Below, in pieces: positions 16,940 to 25,627 of a stretch of 64,000 nucleotides of DNA (within the stretch, counting starts at the first letter, position 1; every line of letters starts with the position of its first letter). The notes beneath the pieces are model-generated. The model was not told where the DNA came from and searched no databases. It saw only the letters and a list, made by a program, of their open reading frames with translations. This DNA comes from an uncultured Bacteroidia bacterium (GTDB taxonomy: Bacteria > Bacteroidota > Bacteroidia > Bacteroidales > UBA932): positions 30,743 to 94,742 of the forward strand of contig CACWOZ010000002.1 of assembly GCA_902762655.1 (NCBI GenBank). Reading direction: 5' to 3'. Both the position numbers and the translations under genes were made by a program.

Positions 16940-17733
16940 TAGTTTTGATTACAGGCATCAGTTCCGGTTTCGGACGGGCTATGGCAGCGCAACTTTCAGC
17001 CGAGGGAAACAAGGTGTATGGAACTTATAGGCATTGCGAGGATTTTCTGCCGGAGGTTGAGTATATCAAGGCTGATGTTACATCGGATAAGGATGTTGAA
17101 TCTGTCGTGAAGAAAGTGATTGACACAGAAGGCTGCATCGATGTGTTTATAAACAATGCCGGGATGGGATACGGAGGACCTCTGGAATTCGCTTCAATCG
17201 AAGAAGCCAGGAATCAGATGGATGTCAACTGGCTGGGAATGGTTCGTTTCCTCCATTATATTTTGCCTGAAATGCGGGAGCGGCATTCCGGCAAGATAAT
17301 ATGTTTCAGCTCTATCGGGGGGCTGATGGGCCTGCCGTTCCAGGGCTTGTATTCTGCAAGTAAATTTGCCATGGAAGGATACTGCGAGGCCCTGCGTCTG
17401 GAACTGAAGGACACGGGAATAAAAGTCGTCATCATCGAACCGGGAGATTTCTGCACGTCCTTTACCGCGAGACGTCAAAGCTCTGATTGTCCGGGGGTAC
17501 ATGCCGCTTATCCTAAATATGCAGCATCGCTTGCCGGTATAGAGCATGATGAGCAGACAGGCCTAAAGCCGGAGTATCTTGCGAAAAAAATAGCCCGGAT
17601 CGTGAAATCCGGGCATCCGGCATATCATTATGTCATAGCGTCTCCGATTCAGAAACTCTCTGTTTTTGCAAAAAGGTTGCTGCCTTCCAGATGGTTTGCT
17701 GCCATCCTTGCAATGTATTACAAATTGAATTAG
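16936..17733 (+). CDS. Short-chain dehydrogenase/reductase, candidate 3-ketosphinganine reductase
   Basis: Classical SDR of 265 residues. The cofactor loop TGISSGFGRAMA is at the N-terminus, NNAG marks the fourth strand, and the catalytic tyrosine and lysine lie in LYSASKFAMEG. It overlaps spt by 4 nt (ATGA), so the two are translationally coupled. The next step after Spt is reduction of the 3-keto group, so this SDR is a candidate for that reaction. That role is inferred from context; SDR sequence alone does not show substrate. Its stop overlaps the convergent aldolase stop. Confidence 0.82.
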   Translation: MIVLITGISSGFGRAMAAQLSAEGNKVYGTYRHCEDFLPEVEYIKADVTSDKDVESVVKKVIDTEGCIDVFINNAGMGYGGPLEFASIEEARNQMDVNWLGMVRFLHYILPEMRERHSGKIICFSSIGGLMGLPFQGLYSASKFAMEGYCEALRLELKDTGIKVVIIEPGDFCTSFTARRQSSDCPGVHAAYPKYAASLAGIEHDEQTGLKPEYLAKKIARIVKSGHPAYHYVIASPIQKLSVFAKRLLPSRWFAAILAMYYKLN

Positions 17734-19037
17734 GCTTCCCCTACGTGGAACGCAACCCTAAGGTCCTCGATCTCATCATCTGTGATCGGGGACAATTTGC
17801 CTATAGGCGCTGCCATTATCAGTGAACGCGCACTGAAGTCGGCTACCTCCAGACGGTCGAAGGTGTTGATCAGCTTGTCTCCAGTCACTACGACAGAATC
17901 GTTCTCGAGCATCACACAGGGGCGGCTCTTGAACTCTTCAGCAAGTTCGTTCAGATTGTCGTACTGGCTCCCGAACGGGAACTTTGGAACATCCTGAAGG
18001 AATATCCAGCTCTCGGGGATGGTGCGCACGTCGAATTTCTCGTCGGTGCAGCAGTACCCCATCAATGAAGGAGTTTGAGTGAGGATGATGGAATTAATCT
18101 TCGGATTGCGCTTGTATATTTCGTAGTGCAATGCTACGCTGCGGCTGGCGGTTTTGCCGGCCTCGATCATTCCATCCTTCACCTGAACGATTTCACTTGG
18201 CTCCATGTCCCAGCGCTGTACGTTCGCGGGCGTAATCAGAAAGTCATCCCCTCGCCATCGTATCGAAGCGGTGCCGTAGGAAGAACTCATCAGACCCTGG
18301 GTGCAGGCGCGGCGCACTACTTTGCAGATTTCAGTACGGATTGCACGCTCGTCGGAAGGATGCTCTACATTCATAAAGTGGGGGAAACTGTTGTGGACAG
18401 CCTGTGTGTGATGCTTTATCTGGTCAGGAGTAAGATATCTCGTGGTGCCCAGGGTATCTGCATTCAGTATGGTGCGCGCGCAGAGCTCAAGAGTCTCGAG
18501 ACGCTGGTATGCATCGGCGATATCATCGCCCATCAGCACAACACCGTGATTCTCCATGATTACCGCTTTGTAGTCCGGATTTTTGGCGAACTCTCCGGCT
18601 ATTTTCTCTCCAAGCAGTTCGCTGCCTGGCAGTGCGTAGGGGGCAAATCCGACTGGCCCGCACACGCCGAGAGCCTGAGGCAGTATGGTGGTGTCGGGAA
18701 TCTTCTTGGTGATACTGAAGGTCACCAGTCCCGGAGGGTGTGCATGAATCACGCTGTGAAGATTGGGGCGGATTTTGTACAGCGCCCTGTGAAAAGGATA
18801 CTCGGAAGATGGTTTGTGTGGCCCTACGATGGTGCCGTCCGCCTTCACGCACATAATGTCTGCGGGAGTGAGGGAACCTTTATCTATCCCGGCGGGGGTA
18901 ATCCACATATCCCCGTTTTCATCCATAATGGAAAGATTTCCACCGGATGTGGTGGTCATCCCGCTACGGTAGATGCGCCCGATAATGATAGCAATCTGCT
19001 CTGCGGGATGCATGAGTTTGACGTCTAGTTGTTTCAT
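17730..19037 (-). CDS. Tandem class II aldolase/adducin-domain protein with a degenerate second domain
   Basis: Cytoplasmic protein of 435 residues made of two class II aldolase domains. Domain 1 (about 9-205) has the full metal/catalytic set: E79 in SSEYPFH, H98 and H100 in HAHPP, and H164 in ENHGVV. Domain 2 (about 230-430) aligns to it, but the equivalents are S300, T320, T322 and D380, so its metal site is lost. Domain 1 could act as a fuculose- or ribulose-phosphate-type aldolase or epimerase. It is the last gene of the minus-strand 2-oxo acid dehydrogenase operon, 63 nt after the receptor gene. Confidence 0.85.
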   Translation of the reverse strand: MKQLDVKLMHPAEQIAIIIGRIYRSGMTTTSGGNLSIMDENGDMWITPAGIDKGSLTPADIMCVKADGTIVGPHKPSSEYPFHRALYKIRPNLHSVIHAHPPGLVTFSITKKIPDTTILPQALGVCGPVGFAPYALPGSELLGEKIAGEFAKNPDYKAVIMENHGVVLMGDDIADAYQRLETLELCARTILNADTLGTTRYLTPDQIKHHTQAVHNSFPHFMNVEHPSDERAIRTEICKVVRRACTQGLMSSSYGTASIRWRGDDFLITPANVQRWDMEPSEIVQVKDGMIEAGKTASRSVALHYEIYKRNPKINSIILTQTPSLMGYCCTDEKFDVRTIPESWIFLQDVPKFPFGSQYDNLNELAEEFKSRPCVMLENDSVVVTGDKLINTFDRLEVADFSARSLIMAAPIGKLSPITDDEIEDLRVAFHVGEA

Positions 19038-19100
19038 AATATCTACTAACTTCTAATTTATATTTGCTGCAAATTCTGTTCCATGCCTGCCATCGGCCTA

Positions 19101-21068
19101 TCATAGTTTTACTATCGTTCCGACTTTCAGCCATAGTCCAGGCTGAGGAATGTTTCCATGGTCGAAATATCTTGCGTCCAAAAGGTTCTCGGCTTGAAGG
19201 AAAAAGGTCCATGTTGTCAGTTGGCAGGAAATCTTCGCATCCAGCAGGCTGTAAGGTTTGTAGGAAACCGCCTCCCCACTTCCTTTGCCGTCCAGAAATT
19301 CTTCGTAGTTACCAACCCTGTCCATCCATCTGTACGAAAGGTTTATGCTGAAGTGCTTCATGAAATTCAAGTCTGCCTGCAGTACGAATTTGTTCCGCAG
19401 ATACTCCAGTGCATAGAATGACTGTATGCCGTCTTTGCTATCTTTCTTTTGATTGATATGTGCGAAACTTGCAGAAATGTTCTTCAATGGAAAGCCTGGC
19501 TTTCCGATCATGATGGTAGGATCGAGGCGTAGGGTGATTTCTTCGCCGAACGATTTGATGCGGGCGTGGTTTACTGACTGCCAGGGCGCATCTTCCACGC
19601 CCGTCACCCTTATCCAGTCGATCAGGTCGCGTCCGTCCAGAGCATAGATGCTTCCGACTAGTCTGATTCCCCGAGCAAGATACTTGAATCCACCTTCCAG
19701 AGACTGCATCTTTTCAGCCTTGAGGTTCTTGTCTGCCTTGTATCCTCCGACCGAATAATAAAGTTCGGTGAAGGATGGCATGCGCAGAGAACTGTTGTAG
19801 GAAGCATAGAGTTTCAGTTTCGGTGAGATGCGTAAACTGGCGTCGGCGCCAGGGTAAATCCTGAAGCCTTCATTGTTGCCGGTGTTGCGTGAGATGCTTG
19901 CCCCTCCCGAGAAACTGAACCAGGATATGCTGATGTCGTGCTCCAGGAAAAGGCTTATGTCGGAACGGTTAAGGCCGACCTTATAGCTCGCATCGTGGCC
20001 GCGCACCTTGCGCTCTTTCTCCAGCGGCTCACCCAGATTCGTGCTGATTATGTCTTCGTTGCGCACTTCAGCCCCAAATGCTGTCTTTCCGAGCGCGGAA
20101 CTGAACCATCCGTCCAGGTTGAATCCGAGGACGTTGGTCCTGTGGTAGTTGAAAGGATAGAGGTCCGGTCGCGAACGGAACAGTTCGAAGCGGTCTTCGC
20201 CGTGATTCCAGTATATTCTGGGGCGGAGATGCAGCTTGCCTGAAGACTCTCCCTGCAACGCCAGGAAGGTCTTGGCTGTATGCTCGAACTGGTCGTCGAA
20301 GCGGGGAGAGTAAAAGGTCCCCGATCCGAAATCCTTTACTGATATGCCTGAGTGCCATCCCAACTTGAATCCTTTGATGGTGGCGTCGCCGTGATAGAAG
20401 GCCTTGGCCGTCTTGAAATCCATATTGAGGCCACCGGCGGAATTGCGGGTGTATCCGTCACTGCGGGAGTATCCTGCCGACAGATTGTGACTTGCATTCC
20501 TCCCGGCCATTCCTGCTGCGACCGAGCCTGACGCCAGCCCGTGGGAGCCGCCTTCAAGTCTGGCTTCCACGCTGTTGCTGGTAGATTTCTTCGTTACTAT
20601 GTTGATTGCTCCGAGGAGGGAAGATGTACCATAGGTGCGTGCGGCCGGGCCTTCCAGGATTTCGATCCGTTCTATTTGTGAGATGGGTACTGGAAAATCT
20701 GCGGAGTTGTGCCCTGTCTGCGGGTCGGAGATGCTAATCCCGTCCAGCAGGACGGCGATCTGTTCGCAGGTGCCTCCACGCAGGCTGATGTCGGTCTGTA
20801 TACCTTGAGGGCCTCTCTGCCTCACGTCTACTCCGACGGCGGCTTTCAAGAGGTCGTTTACCGTAGTGGCGGGTATCGACGCGATGGCCACGCTGTCCAT
20901 AACCGTCACCATCCTTGCGCTCTGTCCGAGGAAGGACGGGAGACGGCTGGCTGTCACCACCACGCCTTCAAGTTTTTCAAAGTTGTCCAGGCTCTGGGCT
21001 CTGAGACCAATATTCGCAGCCATGACTATGGCTGCGAATACCGGAAATAATAACTGTTTGATAGGCAA
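19101..21068 (-). CDS. TonB-dependent outer-membrane receptor, BtuB-like size class
   Basis: Outer-membrane receptor of 655 residues. A signal peptide covers about residues 1-24. A TonB-box-like EGVVVTASRLP follows, then a plug domain (about 40-160, with the motif LRGGTCEQIAVLLDGI), then a 22-strand-type barrel ending in TIVKL with a terminal hydrophobic residue. It lacks the carboxypeptidase-like N-terminal domain and SusD partner of SusC proteins. It is closer to small-ligand receptors such as BtuB or siderophore receptors. It sits 4 nt after the SorE-like gene, so it probably imports a compound used by this operon. Confidence 0.87.
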   Translation of the reverse strand: MPIKQLLFPVFAAIVMAANIGLRAQSLDNFEKLEGVVVTASRLPSFLGQSARMVTVMDSVAIASIPATTVNDLLKAAVGVDVRQRGPQGIQTDISLRGGTCEQIAVLLDGISISDPQTGHNSADFPVPISQIERIEILEGPAARTYGTSSLLGAINIVTKKSTSNSVEARLEGGSHGLASGSVAAGMAGRNASHNLSAGYSRSDGYTRNSAGGLNMDFKTAKAFYHGDATIKGFKLGWHSGISVKDFGSGTFYSPRFDDQFEHTAKTFLALQGESSGKLHLRPRIYWNHGEDRFELFRSRPDLYPFNYHRTNVLGFNLDGWFSSALGKTAFGAEVRNEDIISTNLGEPLEKERKVRGHDASYKVGLNRSDISLFLEHDISISWFSFSGGASISRNTGNNEGFRIYPGADASLRISPKLKLYASYNSSLRMPSFTELYYSVGGYKADKNLKAEKMQSLEGGFKYLARGIRLVGSIYALDGRDLIDWIRVTGVEDAPWQSVNHARIKSFGEEITLRLDPTIMIGKPGFPLKNISASFAHINQKKDSKDGIQSFYALEYLRNKFVLQADLNFMKHFSINLSYRWMDRVGNYEEFLDGKGSGEAVSYKPYSLLDAKISCQLTTWTFFLQAENLLDARYFDHGNIPQPGLWLKVGTIVKL

Positions 21069-21072
21069 TTCT

Positions 21073-22341
21073 TTAGTTTAATTGATCGGCGTGCGAAAGG
21101 AGATACTTTTCTGCTTCTGCGTTCCAAAGACCGTTATGGGCCTTGCATATGCGGTCGAGTTCGTCGTAAACGGGCTTGCCCATCTTTCCGAAGTCGGCGA
21201 TTGCTGTGAGAGGCATCGTCAGCTGTGTGTAAACCATCTTCTTTCCCCCGGGAATATTCGGGAGATTGAGGGTAGTATCCACCACGGTGTTGAGGCCGCC
21301 GATATGGGTGATGAGCCCGGCTGGATCCATACCCTTGCCCATCAGGTCGATGGCTTCGCGCATATCGTCGGTGTTGCCGCCGCTGGTGCCCACGATGTGG
21401 TGGGCTTCGTAGTGCACATTGTAGAAGTTGAACTTGGCGCTGAAGTCCGGGCTCTTTGGGCCGGAGAAGAAGTCCAGGCACCCGTCGAAGCCGAGGATGG
21501 CATCGGCCTGCTCGACAACCGCCGGCACGGGGGCCATTACCACGACATCGTCGTAGCCTGTTCCGCCGGAGAGTTCCTTGAGGGTGGCTACCGGATCTCC
21601 GCTGCCGGTGTTTACATAATGTATGTCGATTCCACGCTTTGCAAACATCTCTTTAGTGTAAAGGGACTCTGCACGGTCGAGGCGGCTCTGGTCGATATCC
21701 GTAACGACAAACAGGGAAGGAACCGGTCCCTCGCGGTGCAGCACGTAGTTGATCATTGCCAGTCCCATAGGGCCGACACCTGCGAGCAGGGCAAGTTTGC
21801 CTCCTTCCTTGATTTCCATCTTGTGTTCATACGATCCGGGAGTCGTGTGATAGTGAGCGTGGAGAGCGCCAATCACGCAGCTGATTGGTTCGCTGAGAGA
21901 TGCAGGGTAGAAGGCGTCGCCGAAATAGCGGAAGAGGCACTTCTGCTCCATCACCTCGTTGGGGATGATGACGTAGGTGGCGTCGCCGCCGCAATACTTG
22001 TATGAGTAACCAGGGGCCGAGAGGATGCCTACGGGGCCGCCGGGATAATTGATTGCGGGCTGGATGCTGAATCTGTCGCCAGGTTTGAACTCATCCTGCC
22101 ATTTCTTGCCCACTTCCACGATGACACCGGCGAATTCGTGGCCGATGATGGTCGGATTCTCCGCCACATCGTCGGGAACGCGCTTGTGGTCTGCTCCCTG
22201 GTGGGAGGATTTGTAGGACGACATACAGATGTCATCGCTGATCACTTTTGCGAGGATCTCGTCTTCTTTGATTGCAGGAAGTTCAAATTCTTCCAACCTC
22301 AAATCGTCTTTTCCGTAAAGACGTACTGCTTTTGTTTTCAT
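21073..22341 (-). CDS. Zinc-binding alcohol dehydrogenase, SorE/L-sorbose-1-phosphate reductase-like
   Basis: Medium-chain dehydrogenase of 422 residues. The start at 22341 gives MKTKAVRLYGKDDLRLEEF; upstream in-frame codons fall in the palindromic spacer. Catalytic-zinc ligands are C39 and H68-E69 in IIGHEF, and the NAD(P) loop is LLAGVGPMGLAM. The N-terminal style resembles SorE-type reductases that interconvert ketose phosphates and polyol phosphates. This, with the neighbouring sorbitol-6-phosphate-dehydrogenase-like SDR domain, suggests a polyol or ketose substrate. The exact substrate is unproven. Confidence 0.82.
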   Translation of the reverse strand: MKTKAVRLYGKDDLRLEEFELPAIKEDEILAKVISDDICMSSYKSSHQGADHKRVPDDVAENPTIIGHEFAGVIVEVGKKWQDEFKPGDRFSIQPAINYPGGPVGILSAPGYSYKYCGGDATYVIIPNEVMEQKCLFRYFGDAFYPASLSEPISCVIGALHAHYHTTPGSYEHKMEIKEGGKLALLAGVGPMGLAMINYVLHREGPVPSLFVVTDIDQSRLDRAESLYTKEMFAKRGIDIHYVNTGSGDPVATLKELSGGTGYDDVVVMAPVPAVVEQADAILGFDGCLDFFSGPKSPDFSAKFNFYNVHYEAHHIVGTSGGNTDDMREAIDLMGKGMDPAGLITHIGGLNTVVDTTLNLPNIPGGKKMVYTQLTMPLTAIADFGKMGKPVYDELDRICKAHNGLWNAEAEKYLLSHADQLN

Positions 22342-22367
22342 ATTTCTGTTCGTTTTCTTCTTCTGAA

Positions 22368-22436
22368 CTTTTTGCCGGAGCATTTGTCCGGCGAAGCATT
22401 TTTTCGGCGAGCCGGAAAATGACTCCGGCAAAAAAG
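22368..22436. repeat. Palindromic element A, intergenic
   Basis: Arms 22368-22392 and 22411-22436 pair over about 25 bp, with GCCGGAG repeated outward and GTCCGGC inward. They enclose the 18-nt loop GAAGCATTTTTTCGGCGA. It fills most of the spacer between the aldolase/SDR gene and the SorE-like gene. The loop is shared in pattern with elements at 23736, 24425 and 25047. It could also act as an attenuator, since its arms are tipped with T/A runs. Confidence 0.8.
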
Positions 22437-22437
22437 C

Positions 22438-24408
22438 CTAGGCAAGCATTACCTGGCCGCCCGTCACCGGAATTGCCTGGCCGGTCTCGCCGGTCTGCTC
22501 GATTGCATAGAGGATCGCACGTGTCACATCCAGGGGATTGCATCCCTTGTGCATGGGCACTTTGCTAAGGTAGTACTCCTTCACGTCCTCCACAGTCTTT
22601 GCGCCGGGCACCTTGCCTGCATTGAGATACTGCACATAGAGCCCCTTCACCGGGTCGCTCCACAGCGGACCGTCCAGGAAGTTTCCGGGGCAGATGCTGT
22701 TCACCTTGATGCGGTAGGGGGCGAGTTCGAGGGCGAAGGACTGGGTGAGCCCGATGCCGCCGAACTTGCTTCCGGCGTAGGCGAAATTGGCCTTGCTGCC
22801 GACCAGTCCGCTCTTGCTGTTCACCTGGATGATGTCGGCGAAGTATTCGGGATCCACTGCAGTCTGCAGTTTCATCACGTGCTGGGCAACCTTGGCGCAG
22901 TAGAAGTATGCGCTGTAGTTGATTTTGGTCACGAATTCCATATTCTCGGGAGTCATGGCCTCGAGGTCGCCTGCTCGAACGACGCCGGCGTTGCTTACGA
23001 ATGCGTCAAGCGCACCGAAGTTGCAGATGGTCACAGCCATAAGATTGTTCAGGCTCTCCATATCGGCGACATTGGTCTTGACGAAGATGGCCTTGTTGTT
23101 CTTGGCAATCTCATTGAAGGATGCTGCCGTTGCCTCTCCGGTTACCTCATTGAGGTCGGCGACAACGATATTGGCACCCTCTTTCATAAGTTCGCGGGCG
23201 ATTCCCTCGCCGAAGCCTTGTGCCGCGCCGGTTACGATTATTGTCTTGCCTTCTGCGCGTCCTGCGGATGCTCCTGCGGATACCTTGCGGCGGTAGTTCT
23301 CAACTTCCCAATTATCGATGAAATCGATCCACCTGGGCTCCATCGGATGTTCTCCACCGAATGCCTGGGCACCGGCGGCGACCTTCATCGCATCCAGGAA
23401 TACCTCTGTGATGATGCCGGCATTCTTTGCGTTGTCGCCCACGGCTACCAGCCCTATGCCCTTGATGAGCAGCACCTTGGGAGTGTGGCCGTATTTGGAG
23501 ACATAATCTTCGATGGCCTTTTCGGCATCAGCGGTGTCTTCAAGCCAGATGTAGTGACTCTTGCAATACACTATGATGTCGGGCGTGAAGGGAGCGGACA
23601 CCTTCTTGAATCCGGCTTTGCTTTCGGTGAACTGGTCGGTCAGTTCATTCTTTGTGACATTCAGCGTCTTAAGCCCGCGTCCACTGCGACTCAGTATCTG
23701 GCGGATTGCAGGGATGGACTCCACAACAGATGAAGCACTGTCGGAGACGGCGCTTTCCTCTTCGAGGCATTTTTCTGCCGAGAAGAGGAATGACGCCGTC
23801 GCAGACCCCAGTGTTGCAATGATCTCGCTATATATCTTGTCTATTTCCGCGACAGAATCGGCTCCGACAAAGATTCCATGATTCTGCAGGAAGATGACCT
23901 GAGGTTCAGTTCCGCGGGCCGCCTTGTAGGCCTGGATCTCGTCGAAAACCTTTTTGAAAAGGGTATAGCCGGGATCGCAGTAGGGGATATAGAGAGCATC
24001 GGGGAACAACTCCTTGCACTTGGCTTCTGCCTGCACCGAGCACATCAGAGCATTGACTGCCGTAGGATGCAGATGGACGACGAATGCATAGTTGATGGCA
24101 TTGTGCATCGAAGTCTCCACCGAAGGACGGCGGTCCTTGGTGATGCAAGCCGCAGCGAGGTCGTCTTTCACCTGGGCTTCACGCTCGGCAGTGTCGGCAC
24201 TGTAGGCCTTGGTGCCCATTGGATTCAACTTGGCACGGTCCAGAACCGCGAAACCATCTTCTCCGATTGTTGCGAGTGCGTGGCCGCTGGCTTTCACCCA
24301 CAGGCGGTCTGCGGTCTTGAAAGACGTATTGCCACCCCCGGCAATCACGAAACGCGAATCAGCCCCGTACCTGCGGGACACCTCTATCAATTGTTCAATC
24401 TCTTTCAT
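22438..24408 (-). CDS. Bifunctional class II aldolase / short-chain dehydrogenase
   Basis: Two-domain enzyme of 656 residues. The N-terminal class II aldolase domain (about 1-360) has E98, H112 and H114 in HLHP, and H177 in QNHG. The C-terminal SDR domain (about 388-656) has TGAAQGFG at 393-400 and YAGSK (Y544, K548). Its end (ETGQAIPVTGGQVML) resembles sorbitol-6-phosphate 2-dehydrogenases. The architecture is that of the RhaD-SDR fusion family, which links aldol cleavage and oxidation in deoxysugar or ketose-phosphate catabolism. Residues 199-225 are encoded by palindromic element C. The substrate is not determined. Confidence 0.87.
   Translation of the reverse strand: MKEIEQLIEVSRRYGADSRFVIAGGGNTSFKTADRLWVKASGHALATIGEDGFAVLDRAKLNPMGTKAYSADTAEREAQVKDDLAAACITKDRRPSVETSMHNAINYAFVVHLHPTAVNALMCSVQAEAKCKELFPDALYIPYCDPGYTLFKKVFDEIQAYKAARGTEPQVIFLQNHGIFVGADSVAEIDKIYSEIIATLGSATASFLFSAEKCLEEESAVSDSASSVVESIPAIRQILSRSGRGLKTLNVTKNELTDQFTESKAGFKKVSAPFTPDIIVYCKSHYIWLEDTADAEKAIEDYVSKYGHTPKVLLIKGIGLVAVGDNAKNAGIITEVFLDAMKVAAGAQAFGGEHPMEPRWIDFIDNWEVENYRRKVSAGASAGRAEGKTIIVTGAAQGFGEGIARELMKEGANIVVADLNEVTGEATAASFNEIAKNNKAIFVKTNVADMESLNNLMAVTICNFGALDAFVSNAGVVRAGDLEAMTPENMEFVTKINYSAYFYCAKVAQHVMKLQTAVDPEYFADIIQVNSKSGLVGSKANFAYAGSKFGGIGLTQSFALELAPYRIKVNSICPGNFLDGPLWSDPVKGLYVQYLNAGKVPGAKTVEDVKEYYLSKVPMHKGCNPLDVTRAILYAIEQTGETGQAIPVTGGQVMLA
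23736..23813. repeat. Palindromic element C, in frame inside the aldolase/SDR gene
   Basis: Left arm 23736-23763 and right arm 23782-23813 pair with small bulges, sharing GACGGCG and CCTCTTC. They surround the 18-nt loop GAGGCATTTTTCTGCCGA. The element encodes residues 199-225 of the aldolase/SDR protein, a Ser/Ala/Glu-rich stretch beyond the last metal histidine. The reading frame is kept. The loop matches elements A, B and D. Confidence 0.75.
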
Positions 24409-24424
24409 AGTTATTATTATTTGA

Positions 24425-24483
24425 GTCGGTTCCTATTGCTTTTCGGAGCATTTTTTCTGCGGAGAAAAGCAATAGGAACCGAC
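24425..24483. repeat. Palindromic element B, intergenic
   Basis: Perfect 20-bp arms (24425-24444 and 24464-24483, outer part GTCGGTTCC/GGAACCGAC) enclose the 19-nt loop GGAGCATTTTTTCTGCGGA. It occupies most of the 82-nt gap between the PHP-domain gene and the aldolase/SDR gene. It has the same loop pattern as elements A, C and D. Confidence 0.85.
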
Positions 24484-24490
24484 GTCCAGA

Positions 24491-25624
24491 TCATGAAATT
24501 TTTTTTAGGATCAGATCCTCGCCAGCCGCAATGGAGTCAAGCCCTGCTTGATGCGCTGCAATCGCGCAGGCGCCACGGAAGTTGATGGCCTTCAGCTTGT
24601 CGGAAAGGTCAGCGGCATCGCGAGTGCGAAGCTTGATGGGCTCCATAGCCGGCGTATTGTGCTCCGAACCGAAACTCACGATGAACCCTTCGTCTTCCAG
24701 ATATCCGGCATACTGCTCCAGAACGGCGGTGGTGTTACGGGTGGTAATGAACTCCACAGAACGGAAACCGCGCTTTTTCAGGGTATCCGCAGCTTTCTGA
24801 AGATCGCCCTCAAAATCAGTGAAATTTCCCTTGGCGTCATCTGCCAGGAAAGGATAGGTGGGTATGCCTCCGGCAGCCTCGATGATGCGCTGAACGGTAG
24901 TCATCGGAAGGAAAGCCTTGGGATCTTCCGGCACGAAAGCAGCACCTCCAGCCTTCAGCAAACGGCTGCGAATCTCGTTCTCTATGGCCGCGACGTTGCT
25001 CACATCCGACTTCGCCGCCTGCCCAAAGATCTTCGCGTAGTGATCAGCGATTGCCTGGAGTTCCGACGCGGACGCTTTTTTTGCTTGAGCGTCGGAGACT
25101 CCAGCAAGCGCTATACGTTCTACTGCAAGTCGCAACGCCTTGGCAAGGTGCCTCTCGCGGATAGAACCGCGGGTAAGATCGGCGGCAATCTTTGCAAAGT
25201 CCAGCGTGAACTCCTCGCCAACAGTTTTCAGATGCTCGTTCAGTTTGACGCACATGCGCTCCACCTGGGCATTGCTCTCGGCCTTCACGTCCGCAAGTTG
25301 GCGGGCTTCTTCTCCGGAGAGAATGACGGGATATGCCAGACCCTTGCCGCTGATATAGGTACGGCCGGGATTGTTGGGGTCGTTCACGCGCAGGCCTGCA
25401 GCCTGATCTTCGGCATTGAGGGAGATGAACTCGATACCAAAAAGAGGGAAGAGGGCGCGCTCGGCGCAGCCCTCCTTCCAGTCCTTGTATCCGTCCATCG
25501 AATAGAAATCGTTGATTCCCACAACCTTGACTCCTTCGGAAGCGGCCATGTCAAGGGCCTGCTTCACATCGCTGAAAGCGCTGAAGGAGTATGGGGTGTG
25601 CAGATGGGCATTTACATCTATCAT
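24491..25624 (-). CDS. PHP-domain metal-dependent phosphoesterase-like protein
   Basis: Protein of 377 residues with a PHP (polymerase and histidinol phosphatase) metal-binding N-terminus, H7 and H9 in NAHLHTPYSFSAFSD. Later candidate ligands include the histidine of FGSEHNT and a late AAHQAG. PHP proteins hydrolyse phosphate esters with two or three divalent metals. Residues about 172-193 (Ala/Lys/Ser-rich) are encoded by palindromic element D. It is 3 nt downstream of the E1 gene, within the operon. Its substrate is unknown; a sugar phosphate would fit the neighbours. Confidence 0.78.
   Translation of the reverse strand: MIDVNAHLHTPYSFSAFSDVKQALDMAASEGVKVVGINDFYSMDGYKDWKEGCAERALFPLFGIEFISLNAEDQAAGLRVNDPNNPGRTYISGKGLAYPVILSGEEARQLADVKAESNAQVERMCVKLNEHLKTVGEEFTLDFAKIAADLTRGSIRERHLAKALRLAVERIALAGVSDAQAKKASASELQAIADHYAKIFGQAAKSDVSNVAAIENEIRSRLLKAGGAAFVPEDPKAFLPMTTVQRIIEAAGGIPTYPFLADDAKGNFTDFEGDLQKAADTLKKRGFRSVEFITTRNTTAVLEQYAGYLEDEGFIVSFGSEHNTPAMEPIKLRTRDAADLSDKLKAINFRGACAIAAHQAGLDSIAAGEDLILKKIS
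25047..25111. repeat. Palindromic element D, in frame inside the PHP-domain gene
   Basis: Arms 25047-25069 and 25089-25111 pair along CTGGAG and CCGACGC with small mismatches. They enclose the 19-nt loop GGACGCTTTTTTTGCTTGA. The element encodes about residues 172-193 of the PHP-domain protein and keeps the frame. The loop design matches A, B and C: a T-run on the plus strand, or A-run in the mRNA, flanked by GC and GA steps. Confidence 0.7.
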
Positions 25625-25627
25625 AAC

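Noticed and set aside
22368-25111. Reading the tandem GA steps of the palindromic loops as kink-turn RNA motifs
   Set aside because: The flanking GA/GA arrangement varies between the four copies and the required C-stem/NC-stem geometry cannot be shown from sequence.
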